The position numbers and the translations under genes were made by a program. From positions 1-64,000 of the forward strand of contig CATOSP010000001.1 of NCBI GenBank assembly GCA_951812625.1: a DNA stretch of 64,000 nucleotides, read 5' to 3'. The notes below the pieces were generated by a model. That model was not told the DNA's origin. It did no database searches and saw nothing but the letters and a program-made list of their open reading frames with translations. Position 1 is the stretch's first letter. Each line of letters begins with the position of its first letter. Shown here piece after piece: positions 44,859 through 53,806 of the stretch. This DNA comes from an uncultured Dehalococcoidia bacterium. Lineage in GTDB: Bacteria > Chloroflexota > Dehalococcoidia > Lucifugimonadales > UBA3495.

Positions 44859-45302
44859 ATGGCACAACAAGCGATGCACGCCCAGATGGGCGGGGATACC
44901 GGCGGCTCGGAGGAGCTGATCTCGGCGGGGGCCGTCACCTTCGGTCTGCAATACCGAACCAACGTCGGAACGATGAGCGACGAGGGTATCTGCATCCACG
45001 TCTACGGGAACGAGATTGAGGGGGAAGACAAGGAACTGCTCCGGTTCGACTGTTTCCGCATCAATCCCCATTACCACTACCGCAACAAGCCCGTGAACAA
45101 GAACATCCGGCTTGAACTGGACTTCACCGCCGAAGGCGATCCCCTGGCATGGACCCTGGACAAGATCAGGAACCGGCTCCCCATCATGCTGCTGCGCTGC
45201 GAAGCCGACGAAGTCGCCCGAAGCGTTGATCAGCGCGATGTAAACGCCGTACTGCCCAAGATCGTGGCATGGGCAGAGACCAAGACTCACCAGAGGGGGT
45301 AA
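44859..45302 (+). CDS. conserved-looking hypothetical protein
   Basis: 147 residues from ATG 44859, with AGGAGG eight bases upstream. VTFGLQYRTNVGTMSDEGIC, IHVYGNEIEGEDKELLRFDC and FRINPHYHYRNKPVNKNIRL suggest a compact beta-rich protein with a His-rich loop (NPHYHYRN) that might bind metal. The C-terminus is helical (KIRNRLPIMLLRCEADEVAR). No signal peptide and no family recognised. It has its own promoter region and terminator, so it is a monocistronic expressed gene. Confidence 0.7.
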   Translation: MAQQAMHAQMGGDTGGSEELISAGAVTFGLQYRTNVGTMSDEGICIHVYGNEIEGEDKELLRFDCFRINPHYHYRNKPVNKNIRLELDFTAEGDPLAWTLDKIRNRLPIMLLRCEADEVARSVDQRDVNAVLPKIVAWAETKTHQRG

Positions 45303-45364
45303 CGGGCAGCAGCCAGGTAGAGGCAGCAACCTGCGTGTAACGACCACCACACCACTGACTGCCA

Positions 45365-45403
45365 ACAAGGAACAGCCCCGGAAATTCCGGGGCTGTTCCT
45401 TGT
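45365..45403 (+). terminator. long perfect hairpin terminator
   Basis: ACAAGGAACAGCCCCGGAA is mirrored by TTCCGGGGCTGTTCCTTGT. It lies 60 bases after the hypothetical gene and 40 bases before the cyclophilin gene. Confidence 0.8.
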
Positions 45404-45446
45404 GTTAGAATCCCCACGGATTTGACCCAATGACTCAGGAGGAGAG

Positions 45447-45971
45447 ATGCCCAAGCAATATCCAAGCCCACCGGAGATGACCATCGACCCGGCCAAGACC
45501 TACACCGCGACCATCGAGACCAGCCAAGGAGAGATGGTCCTGGAACTCTTGCCGGGGGACGCCCCCGCCACGGTCAACAACTTCGTGTTCCTGGCGCGGG
45601 ACGGTTTCTACGACGACTGCAGCTTTCACCGGGTAATCAGCGGCTTCATGATCCAGGGAGGTTGCCCGGAGGGGACCGGCCGCGGCGGGCCGGGATACCG
45701 CTTCAACGACGAACCCGTGACCAGGTCCTACACGAGGGGAACCCTGGCGATGGCCAATGCTGGACCCAACACCAACGGCAGCCAGTTCTTCATCGTTCAC
45801 GGTGCGGACGTCGGGCTACCCCCCAACTACACAATCTTCGGAATGCTGACCTCCGGGGGAGATGTGCTTGATGCCCTGGCCGGCTCGCAGGTCACCGGGG
45901 GAGCCGGGGGCGAGCGTTCCACTCCGGCGGAGCGGCTGGACATTCGTACGATCCGCATCGAGGAAAGCTAG
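45447..45971 (+). CDS. cyclophilin-type peptidyl-prolyl cis-trans isomerase
   Basis: 174 residues. ATVNNFVFLARDGFYDDCSF, HRVISGFMIQGGCPEGTGRG, GTLAMANAGPNTNGSQFFIV and YTIFGMLTSGGDVLDALAGS are the core cyclophilin blocks with the catalytic Arg in FHRVI and the Phe in QFFI. No signal peptide, so cytoplasmic. It catalyses proline isomerisation during folding. AGGAGGAGAG lies before the start. Confidence 0.93.
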   Translation: MPKQYPSPPEMTIDPAKTYTATIETSQGEMVLELLPGDAPATVNNFVFLARDGFYDDCSFHRVISGFMIQGGCPEGTGRGGPGYRFNDEPVTRSYTRGTLAMANAGPNTNGSQFFIVHGADVGLPPNYTIFGMLTSGGDVLDALAGSQVTGGAGGERSTPAERLDIRTIRIEES

Positions 45972-46045
45972 GCAGAGCGTCGTCCACCCAGTTATTTCCG
46001 CGCGGGCGGGGCAATAGATACGACGTTGGGCACTCGCCAGTTTCG

Positions 46046-46073
46046 GGGCAACTCCGGCGGGAGTTGCCCTTTT
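46046..46073 (+). terminator. intrinsic terminator of the cyclophilin gene
   Basis: GGGCAACTCC-GGCG-GGAGTTGCCC followed by TTTT. A classical 10-bp hairpin with T-run. Confidence 0.85.
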
Positions 46074-46078
46074 CAATT

Positions 46079-46102
46079 CCGCTCAACCCGTGGGTTGAGC
46101 GG
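46079..46102. repeat. second hairpin after the terminator
   Basis: CCGCTCAACCC-GT-GGGTTGAGCGG, a perfect 11-bp inverted repeat immediately after the cyclophilin terminator. It may act as a back-up or for transcripts from the other side. Confidence 0.5.
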
Positions 46103-46331
46103 CTTCCGCGGGTTGGGGCGTAGCGGACGGTACCCGGGGTCTTCGGGCGATGAGGAAGAGGATGCCGCGCAACAGCATATCACGGTTCAGAATAGAGTAG
46201 GGCGTACACAATCTGTAACGGTTGGGTTAACGAAATACGCTGCTGGTTGGTCTAAGGGGAAATCCTACACTGTGAGGATGGGCATGGCGGCAGGAGGTGT
46301 GAAGACATTCCTGGAAGAACCGGGGACTCCG

Positions 46332-47168
46332 TCAGCCGCGTTCTGACTCTACCCATAGCCTGTAGGCTGTGTTCCTGGGGAGACCCAACGCCTCGCTCAC
46401 CTGGGCCACGGCGTCGCGGGAACCAATGCCAGCGGCGCGGAGTTCACGGAGCCGGCGAGACGCATCGGCCAGGGTTTCCTCGTCCGGGCTTGAATCGAGA
46501 GCTTGAGAGGATACGCCTTCTACAACTAATACGAACTCCCCCCTGGGTTCGGCAAAATACGTGATGGCCTCTGACACCGGGCCACGGAACACCTCCTCAT
46601 GGAGCTTGGTAAGCTCCCGAGCCACGGCTACTTCCCGATCTCCCAGCGTGGTGAGCAGGTCCGCGAGGGTGGCCTGCACACGGTGCGGGGCCTCGAAAAC
46701 GACCAGGGTGTCTGGAGACTCGACCATCGGGAGCAGCCGGGACCGCCTCTCCCCGGAGCGCCGGGGCAGAAACCCAAGGAAGCGGAACCTGTCTGCGGGC
46801 ATACCCGACACCGACAGAGCTGCGGTCACGGCGGAAACGCCCGGCACCGCTTCAACCCTGTGACCCTCGGCAGCTGCCACTGCCACAAGCCCACTCCCTG
46901 GGTCGCTGATTCCCGGTGTGCCCGCGTCGGTCACCAGCGCTACATCCCCAGAGGTAAGGGCGTCCAAGAGAACCGGCAGCCTGCGAGTCTGGTTGTGCTC
47001 GTTGTAGCTCATCATCCGGACGCTGATGCCCAGGTGCCGGAGCAGCCTCCCGGTAACCCTGGTGTCCTCCGCCGCGACAAGGCCGACCTCGCGGAGGACA
47101 CGCGCCGCCCGGAAAGTCAGGTCTTCAAGGTTGCCAATGGGAGTACCGACAACGTAGAGCGTACTCAT
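46332..47168 (-). CDS. rsmI: 16S rRNA (cytidine(1402)-2'-O)-methyltransferase
   Basis: 278 residues. TLYVVGTPIGNLEDLTFRAA, AAEDTRVTGRLLRHLGI and ALVTDAGTPGISDPGSGLVA are the signature blocks of the tetrapyrrole-methylase-fold RsmI family; FLGFLPRRSGERRSRL is also typical. It methylates the ribose of C1402 in 16S rRNA. Full length, monocistronic here. Confidence 0.95.
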   Translation of the reverse strand: MSTLYVVGTPIGNLEDLTFRAARVLREVGLVAAEDTRVTGRLLRHLGISVRMMSYNEHNQTRRLPVLLDALTSGDVALVTDAGTPGISDPGSGLVAVAAAEGHRVEAVPGVSAVTAALSVSGMPADRFRFLGFLPRRSGERRSRLLPMVESPDTLVVFEAPHRVQATLADLLTTLGDREVAVARELTKLHEEVFRGPVSEAITYFAEPRGEFVLVVEGVSSQALDSSPDEETLADASRRLRELRAAGIGSRDAVAQVSEALGLPRNTAYRLWVESERG

Positions 47169-47372
47169 ATATATAAGGTAGGCTGGCTCCTGGCTCGCTT
47201 CGCAGATATGGCGGATTCAAAACCGATGCTCCATCGTATATCATAGGCCAGATGTCCGCGTTGAGGCGAACCTACAACCGGAACCCCGGCCCTGTAGGGC
47301 ACCCCCGGGGCCACAATGCCCAGTCAACTCTCCCATACTCCACAATCTCGTTAGCTGCTATTAGGAGATGTC

Positions 47373-49043
47373 ATGCCCACGCTTACCGGCGCCCACCTGT
47401 TTGTCCGATGCCTGAAACTGGAGGGGGTGAAGAAGGTCTTCACCATTGTCGGGGACACAATTCTGCCCCTGGTGGATGCGGCCCATGACGAGGGGATCGA
47501 GTTCATCGATACCCGGCACGAAGGCGCGGCAATGCACATGGCCGATGGATACGCCCGCATCACGGGCGAGCCTTCGGTGGGGATGTTCACCGGAGGACCG
47601 GGGTTCGCCAACGCTATATCCGGCCTTCCGGCCATCTACACCTCTGAAAGCCCCGTCATATTCGTGGCGGGCTGCGCCGAGCTTCCGGAAAAGGGGATGG
47701 TCACTTTCCAGGAGATAGACCAGACGGCGATGGCCGAGCCAGTGACCAAGGGTTCATGGCTGATCCATGACACCACCCGCATCCCCGAGTACGTCGCAAC
47801 GGCCTTCCGCACCGCCATGTCGGGACGGCCTGGACCCGTGCATCTGACCCTTCCTATTGATCTGCAGGAAGCCGTAATCGCCGAAGACGACCTGCCCAGG
47901 TACATGCCACAGGAGTACCGGAACGCCGGTCGAGCCCACGGCGACCCGGCACGCATTGAGGAAGCCGCCGCGCTGCTGCGGGGGGCGCAGCGTCCGGTAA
48001 TCATCGTCGGCAACCCGGCCCGCTACTCCGTTGCGCCGGAGCAACTTGAGGCCCTTGCTGAGACCACCGGCGCGCCTATCTTTACGGTCGAGCAGGCCCG
48101 TGGTCTGATCGACGACGAGCATCCTCTCTGCTTCGGTTACGCAGATGGGGCGCTCAACCCTACTGCCCGCCGGTTCCGGGAGGCCGACGTAGTGCTGCTG
48201 CTTGGCAAGAGGCTGGACCACCGCTACCGCTACGGCCAGATTTTCGGCGGCGACGCCAGGCTGATTCAGGCCGACCCTTCCGAGGCCGAGATTGGGCGCA
48301 ACCGCGGAGTGTCGGTCAGCCTGCTTGGCGACCTGGGCGCGGTGGTAGACCAACTGACCGCCGCCGCCAAACAGGGCTCAAGCGCCGACATATCAGGCTG
48401 GATCCAACAGTTGGAGGCCGACCGGAACGGCTGGCTGGAAGAGCTGCGCTCAAGGGCCACCGGCGAGGAACCGATGCACCCGCTCGACGTCTTCACCAGG
48501 ATCGAACACCTGGTGGACGATGACACCTTCATCATCATGGACGGCGGGGACTACGTGCAATGGGGCCGCTCCTATCTCAGGGCCCGGAAGCCAGGACGGT
48601 TTATCCGGCTGGGGCCCCTCAGCCACCTGGGGGCCGGGATCCCCTACGCGATGGCGGCCAAGCTGGCCCACCCGGAGAGCAAGACGCTGGCGCTGATGGG
48701 GGACGGCTCCTTCGGCTTCTATACAATGGAATACGATACATGCATCCGCCACAACCTGCCGATTACAGTGGTCATGGGGAACGACTCCACCTGGGGGATC
48801 GACAAGACCTTCCAACTGGCCTACTTCGACCGGGCGGTTGGCACCGACCTGCGCTTCATACGTTACGACCGGGTGGTGGACGCCATCGGGGGCCATGCCG
48901 AGTACGTGGAGAAGCCGGAGGACGTGGCGCCGGCGGTGGAGAGGGCCTTTGCCTCTGGGCGGCCATCGCTGGTGAACGTGGCGGTCCGGTCCGGGGCCAG
49001 CCCACTGGCCGACGCCATGATTGCACGACGCACCGGAGGGTAG
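47373..49043 (+). CDS. thiamine-pyrophosphate-dependent enzyme (acetolactate synthase / 2-hydroxyacyl-CoA lyase-like)
   Basis: 556 residues, three-domain TPP enzyme. The N-terminal domain has DTRHEGAAMHMADGYARITG with the Glu that activates TPP; the central domain has RPVIIVGNPARYSVAPEQLE; the C-terminal domain has LALMGDGSFGFYTMEYDTCI then VVMGNDSTWGID, the GDG...N motif that holds Mg-TPP. Family members include acetolactate synthase, oxalyl-CoA decarboxylase and 2-hydroxyacyl-CoA lyase. The absence of a small regulatory subunit argues against a biosynthetic acetolactate synthase. Monocistronic, just upstream of the dehalogenase-like cluster. Confidence 0.88.
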   Translation: MPTLTGAHLFVRCLKLEGVKKVFTIVGDTILPLVDAAHDEGIEFIDTRHEGAAMHMADGYARITGEPSVGMFTGGPGFANAISGLPAIYTSESPVIFVAGCAELPEKGMVTFQEIDQTAMAEPVTKGSWLIHDTTRIPEYVATAFRTAMSGRPGPVHLTLPIDLQEAVIAEDDLPRYMPQEYRNAGRAHGDPARIEEAAALLRGAQRPVIIVGNPARYSVAPEQLEALAETTGAPIFTVEQARGLIDDEHPLCFGYADGALNPTARRFREADVVLLLGKRLDHRYRYGQIFGGDARLIQADPSEAEIGRNRGVSVSLLGDLGAVVDQLTAAAKQGSSADISGWIQQLEADRNGWLEELRSRATGEEPMHPLDVFTRIEHLVDDDTFIIMDGGDYVQWGRSYLRARKPGRFIRLGPLSHLGAGIPYAMAAKLAHPESKTLALMGDGSFGFYTMEYDTCIRHNLPITVVMGNDSTWGIDKTFQLAYFDRAVGTDLRFIRYDRVVDAIGGHAEYVEKPEDVAPAVERAFASGRPSLVNVAVRSGASPLADAMIARRTGG

Positions 49044-49192
49044 GGGCGTTTAAGTCAATTGACGGGCTGCTGCCAGACGGATGCGCTCGCCAGGACGAAA
49101 CCCATAGTGACCATTACTATTACGAGTTACGTTGCACCAACAGCCTTGTCCAGCCGATAATGCAACAATTATATGGCTACCACGATATTCCG

Positions 49193-49221
49193 TTGACAAG
49201 TAATGGTCTCCGGTATATGGT
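49193..49221 (+). promoter_or_regulatory. promoter of dehalogenase-like paralog 1
   Basis: TTGACA (49193-49198), 17-base spacer, TATGGT (49216-49221). The same architecture stands before paralogs 2 and 3. Confidence 0.7.
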
Positions 49222-49279
49222 TTCCTCACGGGCAGCAATTCAGGCAAGCATATCATGAACACGCATGGGAGGAGATGAC

Positions 49280-50560
49280 ATGCTGAAAATCGGCCATGAA
49301 GTAATAAGGCCCGGGCAACGATTGGGAGACCCTGAGGTTGCCATTCCGGTCCCCGAGGAACTGGAAACAGTTCCGGGCATTCCCCTTAACGAACGGGAGG
49401 TCGATTGGTACGCCCGGGAATATCCACTGGAGAGCATGAACGTCACCGAGCGGGCTTCCCGGGACTGGGCCAATACCCTGCGCGACCAACATGCGGAAAT
49501 GCGCGAGATCCGGAAGGAGCACGAGAAGCTCAACCGCTCCTTGATCATGGCCTGCCGGCTTACCTCCGATCTGGAGCCAACGGCGGAGCCCACCGGTGAG
49601 GATGTAACCGAGTTGATCAAGGGGAAAGCCCGTGAGTTGGGTTTCGTCGAGGTAGGGATCACCGCATTCGATCACCGCTACACCTACCAAAGCAAGAAGA
49701 ACCTTCTCACCTACTATCCCCACGTGATATGTCTGGCCTACGAGCAGGACTTCGAGCCCACGCAGACAATTCCCAGCATCGACGCTGAGATCGTCCACTC
49801 CAGCACCTATCGCACTGAGGGGGCAGCTGCCCTGGAGTTGGGCAATTTCATTCGCTCCCTCGGCTATCGTGCCCAGGTAACCGGCTCCGGCGATGCCCCA
49901 GGTCCGTACATCCCGATGTTCGTAGAGGCAGGGCTTGGCCAGTTGGGCGCCTGCGGATATTTGCTGACTCCCCACGTCGGAAACCGTTGCCGCCTGGTGT
50001 CGGTTACGACTGACGCCAACGTCACCTACGACAAGCCGGTGGACTATGGCATCCACGCCTTCTGCCAGGTCTGCCAGGTGTGCGTCAACCGCTGCCCCGG
50101 CCGCGCTCTCATGCGCGACAAGATCTGGTGGCGCGGACTTGAGAAGAACAAGCTCTACTTCAAGCGCTGCCGCCCCGTGATGGCCCGATACCTCGGCTGC
50201 GGCGTCTGCATGAAGGTCTGCCCCATCCAGAAGTATGGCCTCAAGAACGTCATGGACCACTATGCCTCCACCGGCCAGGTGCTGGGCAAGGGCACTCACG
50301 ACCTCGAAGGTTACACTCTCGAGGGCAAGGGCTACTTCGGCCCCGGCGAGATGCCGGTATTCGACCGCGACTTCTTCGAGATGCCTCACGGGAGCGAATT
50401 CGAGTGGTCCTTCGACCAGTTCAAGGATAGAATCAGGGAGGCCGGCGGGGTGGTCACCGATGAGCTCCTGGAAGAGTTCAAGAGTGAGATTGCGGGCCAC
50501 CTTAGCAGGGAAACGACCGACCAATTGATAATGATGGACCAGGATGCAGACTACATTTAG
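49280..50560 (+). CDS. reductive-dehalogenase-like double 4Fe-4S protein, paralog 1
   Basis: 426 residues from ATG 49280 (GGGAGGAG upstream). A corrinoid-enzyme-like core, with HSSTYRTEGAAALELGNFIR, SLGYRAQV and MFVEAGLGQLGACGYLLTPH, precedes two cluster motifs. These are FCQVCQVCVNRCPGRAL (CxxCxxCxxxCP) and YLGCGVCMKVCPIQKYG. Both match RdhA and its cytoplasmic relatives such as QueG. There is no Tat signal peptide and no RdhB anchor gene, so it is probably cytoplasmic, unlike respiratory dehalogenases. It could reductively remove a halogen or other leaving group, or reduce a different substrate; sequence alone does not say. First of three tandem paralogs with separate promoters. Confidence 0.85.
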   Translation: MLKIGHEVIRPGQRLGDPEVAIPVPEELETVPGIPLNEREVDWYAREYPLESMNVTERASRDWANTLRDQHAEMREIRKEHEKLNRSLIMACRLTSDLEPTAEPTGEDVTELIKGKARELGFVEVGITAFDHRYTYQSKKNLLTYYPHVICLAYEQDFEPTQTIPSIDAEIVHSSTYRTEGAAALELGNFIRSLGYRAQVTGSGDAPGPYIPMFVEAGLGQLGACGYLLTPHVGNRCRLVSVTTDANVTYDKPVDYGIHAFCQVCQVCVNRCPGRALMRDKIWWRGLEKNKLYFKRCRPVMARYLGCGVCMKVCPIQKYGLKNVMDHYASTGQVLGKGTHDLEGYTLEGKGYFGPGEMPVFDRDFFEMPHGSEFEWSFDQFKDRIREAGGVVTDELLEEFKSEIAGHLSRETTDQLIMMDQDADYI

Positions 50561-50633
50561 CCCGTAACCCGCCGTTTCCCAGGATAGGTCAACGCGAGGT
50601 TAATCCCTTTCGCTGACCGCTGGCAATTCAAAG

Positions 50634-50677
50634 ACTACACCGGACGAGGACTATGCAGTCCTCGTCCGGTGTAGTTT
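50634..50677 (+). terminator. hairpin terminator after paralog 1
   Basis: A perfect 19-bp stem, ACTACACCGGACGAGGACT with AGTCCTCGTCCGGTGTAGT, loop ATGC, followed by TTT. Confidence 0.85.
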
Positions 50678-50811
50678 CACGTCCATAACCGGTTCGTAGC
50701 CAATATACGAATAGACGCCGTGTCCGTAGCGTCATGACGACGAATTGCGTCAGCACTTTTGGCAAGTCCACGAATTATCGGGCAGATATGAAAATTGCTC
50801 CCCACATACTA

Positions 50812-50840
50812 TTGACACGGGAGATTTAGGCATATATTGT
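50812..50840 (+). promoter_or_regulatory. promoter of dehalogenase-like paralog 2
   Basis: TTGACA (50812-50817), 17-base spacer, TATTGT (50835-50840), followed by TGG as in the other two copies' TATGGTT. Confidence 0.65.
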
Positions 50841-50895
50841 TGGGGCAGAACTCGGGCGGAATCGTCCACGAGGCATCTTATTGGGAGGAGAAGAC

Positions 50896-52185
50896 ATGCT
50901 AAAGATCGGCCATGAGGTCGTGAGGCCCGGCGCAAAATGGGGTGACGCAGATGTCACCATTCCCGTACCGGAGGAGTTGGAAACCGTTCCTGGTATTCCT
51001 CTCAACAACCGTGAGGTTGACTGGTACGCCCGCGAGTATCCCCTGGAATCCATCAACTACACCGAGCGCGCTTCCCGCGACTGGTCCAACGCTCTCCGCG
51101 ACACCCACGTGGAGATGCGGGAGATCCGCAAGGAGCACGACAAGCTCAATCGTGGCCTGATTATGGCTGGCCGCGCCACCGCCGAGCTGGACCCCACCGT
51201 AGAGCCCACCGGCGAGGACGTCACCCAGAAGATCAAGGACAAGGCCCGCGAGCTGGGTTATCTCGAAGTCGGAATCGCCCCCTATGACCACCGCTACGAG
51301 TTCCAGAGCAAGAAGGGTTTCACCTTCCTGCCCCACGCGATCTGCTTGGCCTATGAGCAGGACTTCGAGCCCACGCAGACGATCCCCAGCGTCGACGCTG
51401 AGATCGTCCACTCCAGCACCTACCGGACGCAGGCTGCAGCCGGTCTGGAGCTGGGCAACTACATCAGGTCCCTGGGTTACAAGGCCCATGTCATCCACTC
51501 CAGTGACGCCACCGGCCCCGTGATCCCCATGTTCGTGGAAGCCGGCCTCGGCCAGCTCGGAGCCTGCGGCTACCTGTTGACCCCTCACCAGGGCAACCGC
51601 TGCCGGTTGATGATGGTCACCACCGACGCGGAGATCAGCTATGACAAGCCGGTGGACTATGGCATCCACGCCTTCTGCCAGGTCTGCCAGGTGTGCGTCA
51701 ACCGCTGCCCGGGCCGCGCTCTCATGCGCGACAAGATCTGGTGGCGCGGACTTGAGAAGAACAAGCTCTACTTCAAGCGCTGCCGCCCCGTGATGGCCCG
51801 ATACCTAGGTTGCGGCGTCTGCATGAAGGTCTGCCCCATCCAGAAGTATGGCCTCAAGAACGTCATGGAGCACTATGCCTCCACCGGCCAGGTGCTGGGC
51901 AAGGGCACCCACGACCTCGAAGGCTACACTCTCGAGGGCAAGGGCTACTTCGGCCCCGGCGAGATGCCGGTATTCGACCGCGACTTCTTCGATATGCCCA
52001 CCGGCACCATCGAGGACCATGCGTTCGAGGACTTCAAGTCCAAGGCTCGCGCCGCTGGTGGAGACATCAGCGAGGGCATGCTCTCAGAGCTGAAGGAAGA
52101 GATGGTCAAGGCCCTCAGCCAGGAGTACGACATCGTCGCGATGATGGACAACGACCTCAACAACATCGACGCCGACTACATCTAG
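50896..52185 (+). CDS. reductive-dehalogenase-like double 4Fe-4S protein, paralog 2
   Basis: 429 residues, start ATG 50896 with GGGAGGAGAAG upstream. It has the same domain order and the same complete Cys motifs as paralog 1 (FCQVCQVCVNRCPGRAL, YLGCGVCMKVCPIQKYG). The N-terminal 250 residues and the last 60 diverge from its siblings, especially around the presumed substrate pocket (IAPYDHRYEFQSKKGFTFLP) and the acidic tail (VAMMDNDLNNIDADYI). The central 350 bases are nearly identical to paralog 1 at DNA level. Divergent pockets on a shared electron-transfer core suggest different substrates. All three end in ADYI or EDYI. Confidence 0.85.
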   Translation: MLKIGHEVVRPGAKWGDADVTIPVPEELETVPGIPLNNREVDWYAREYPLESINYTERASRDWSNALRDTHVEMREIRKEHDKLNRGLIMAGRATAELDPTVEPTGEDVTQKIKDKARELGYLEVGIAPYDHRYEFQSKKGFTFLPHAICLAYEQDFEPTQTIPSVDAEIVHSSTYRTQAAAGLELGNYIRSLGYKAHVIHSSDATGPVIPMFVEAGLGQLGACGYLLTPHQGNRCRLMMVTTDAEISYDKPVDYGIHAFCQVCQVCVNRCPGRALMRDKIWWRGLEKNKLYFKRCRPVMARYLGCGVCMKVCPIQKYGLKNVMEHYASTGQVLGKGTHDLEGYTLEGKGYFGPGEMPVFDRDFFDMPTGTIEDHAFEDFKSKARAAGGDISEGMLSELKEEMVKALSQEYDIVAMMDNDLNNIDADYI

Positions 52186-52242
52186 CCGACAGTCGATACG
52201 GTGTCGCGGCGGTAACGTCGGGGCACCAACAAGGCAAACCCC

Positions 52243-52272
52243 AAGGGGCCGACAGAAAGCTGTCGGCCCTTT
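52243..52272 (+). terminator. hairpin terminator after paralog 2
   Basis: AAGGGGCCGACAG-AAAG-CTGTCGGCCCTTT, a 10-bp GC-rich stem (longer with a wobble pair) ending in TTT. Confidence 0.85.
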
Positions 52273-52424
52273 ACCTTTTGGGCTGAATTGGTGTCGTGAG
52301 CCTCTCGGGAAGAATGGCGACCGGATTTATCTGACCCATTTCTTGGTAGGCTTTGCCGGAAATCATCGGCCTATAGACTGATAAGTATCAGCATTAGCGA
52401 TATAACGGTTGCATCCCTATAGGC

Positions 52425-52453
52425 TTGACAAATATACGAGCAGGAAGTATGGT
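52425..52453 (+). promoter_or_regulatory. promoter of dehalogenase-like paralog 3
   Basis: TTGACA (52425-52430), 17-base spacer, TATGGT (52448-52453), identical boxes and spacing to paralog 1. Confidence 0.7.
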
Positions 52454-52507
52454 TGCCGATACCTTGGGGTAACTCTTATCTTGACCCAATCCGATAGGGA
52501 GGAGCAT

Positions 52508-53782
52508 ATGCTAAAGATAGGCCACGAGGTCGTAAGGCCGGGTAAGTTGCCTGGTGATACCCCGGTAACGATCCCGGTCCCCGAAGAACTGGAAACCGTG
52601 CCCGGCATTCCCTTGAACCAGCGCGAAGTTGACTGGTATGCCAGGGAATACCCGCTGGAGACCATGAACATCACCGAGCGGGCGTCCCGCGACTGGGCCA
52701 ACACCTTCCGCGACCAGCACGCTGAGATGCGGGAGATCCGCAAGGAGCACGACAAGCTCAACAGGCCCTTGATCATGGCCGCCCGTCTGACCGGCGACCA
52801 GGAGCCGTCCGTCGAGCCCACGGGCGAGGACGTCACCGAGCTTATCAAGTCCAAGGCTCGTGAGCTTGGGTTCGTTGAAGTCGGCATTACCTACTACGAC
52901 CACCGCTACACCTACCAGAGCAAGAAGGACTGGGTGAAGTTCCCCCATGTAATCTGCCTGGCCTTCGAGCAGGACTACGAGCCCACCCAGACCATCCCCA
53001 GCGTGGACGCTGAGATCGTCCACTCCAGCACCTATCGCACCGAGGGCGCCGCAGGACTGGAACTCGGCAACTACATCAACTCCCTGGGGTATCGCGCCCA
53101 GGTCCACAGCCCCAATGACAACACCGGCCCCTACATCCCGATGTTCGTGGAAGCCGGTCTTGGCCAGTTGGGCGCCTGTGGTTACCTGCTGACCCCCCAT
53201 GAGGGTTCCCGCTGCCGGATCATGATGATCACCACCGACGCCAACGTCTCCTATGACAAGCCGGTGGACTATGGCATCCACGCCTTCTGCCAGGTGTGCC
53301 AGGTGTGCGTCAACCGCTGCCCCGGCCGCGCTCTCATGCGCGACAAGATCTGGTGGCGCGGACTTGAGAAGAACAAGCTCTACTTCAAGCGCTGCCGCCC
53401 CGTCATGGCCCGTTATCTCGGCTGCGGCATCTGCATGAAGGTCTGCCCCATCCAGAAGTATGGCCTGAAGAACGTCATGGAGCACTATGCCTCCACCGGA
53501 CAGGTGCTGGGCAAGGGCACCCACGACCTCGAAGGCTACATCCTCGAGGGCAAGGGCTACTTCGGCCCCGGCGAGCTCCCGGTCTTCGACCGTGACTTCT
53601 TTGACATGCCCCAGGGCGACACCGAGGACTGGGCGTTCATCCAGTTCAAGGAACAGGCCCGTGCGTCTGGCGGCGTCATCACCGACGATATGCTGGAGTC
53701 CCTCCGGGAGGAGGTCGCCCGCGGCGCGTCCCAGAGCAGGGACAACCTCGAAATGATGTACGAAGAGGAAGACTACATCTAG
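52508..53782 (+). CDS. reductive-dehalogenase-like double 4Fe-4S protein, paralog 3
   Basis: 424 residues from ATG 52508 (GGGAGGAG upstream); the ORF-track start at 52409 lies before the promoter -10 box and is rejected. It has the same core as paralogs 1 and 2, with both clusters complete (FCQVCQVCVNRCPGRAL and YLGCGICMKVCPIQKYG). The pocket-side segment ITYYDHRYTYQSKKDWVKFP differs from both siblings. No Tat signal, no membrane anchor gene. It ends with an acidic tail (LEMMYEEEDYI). Followed by two hairpins. Confidence 0.85.
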   Translation: MLKIGHEVVRPGKLPGDTPVTIPVPEELETVPGIPLNQREVDWYAREYPLETMNITERASRDWANTFRDQHAEMREIRKEHDKLNRPLIMAARLTGDQEPSVEPTGEDVTELIKSKARELGFVEVGITYYDHRYTYQSKKDWVKFPHVICLAFEQDYEPTQTIPSVDAEIVHSSTYRTEGAAGLELGNYINSLGYRAQVHSPNDNTGPYIPMFVEAGLGQLGACGYLLTPHEGSRCRIMMITTDANVSYDKPVDYGIHAFCQVCQVCVNRCPGRALMRDKIWWRGLEKNKLYFKRCRPVMARYLGCGICMKVCPIQKYGLKNVMEHYASTGQVLGKGTHDLEGYILEGKGYFGPGELPVFDRDFFDMPQGDTEDWAFIQFKEQARASGGVITDDMLESLREEVARGASQSRDNLEMMYEEEDYI

Positions 53783-53806
53783 CCTTCCCCCAAGTCCATT
53801 ACCACC

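Noticed and set aside
49253-50524. 423-residue minus-strand ORF, with similar ones opposite paralogs 2 and 3
   Set aside because: They recur only because the three sense genes are paralogs; composition and lack of motifs mark them as shadows.
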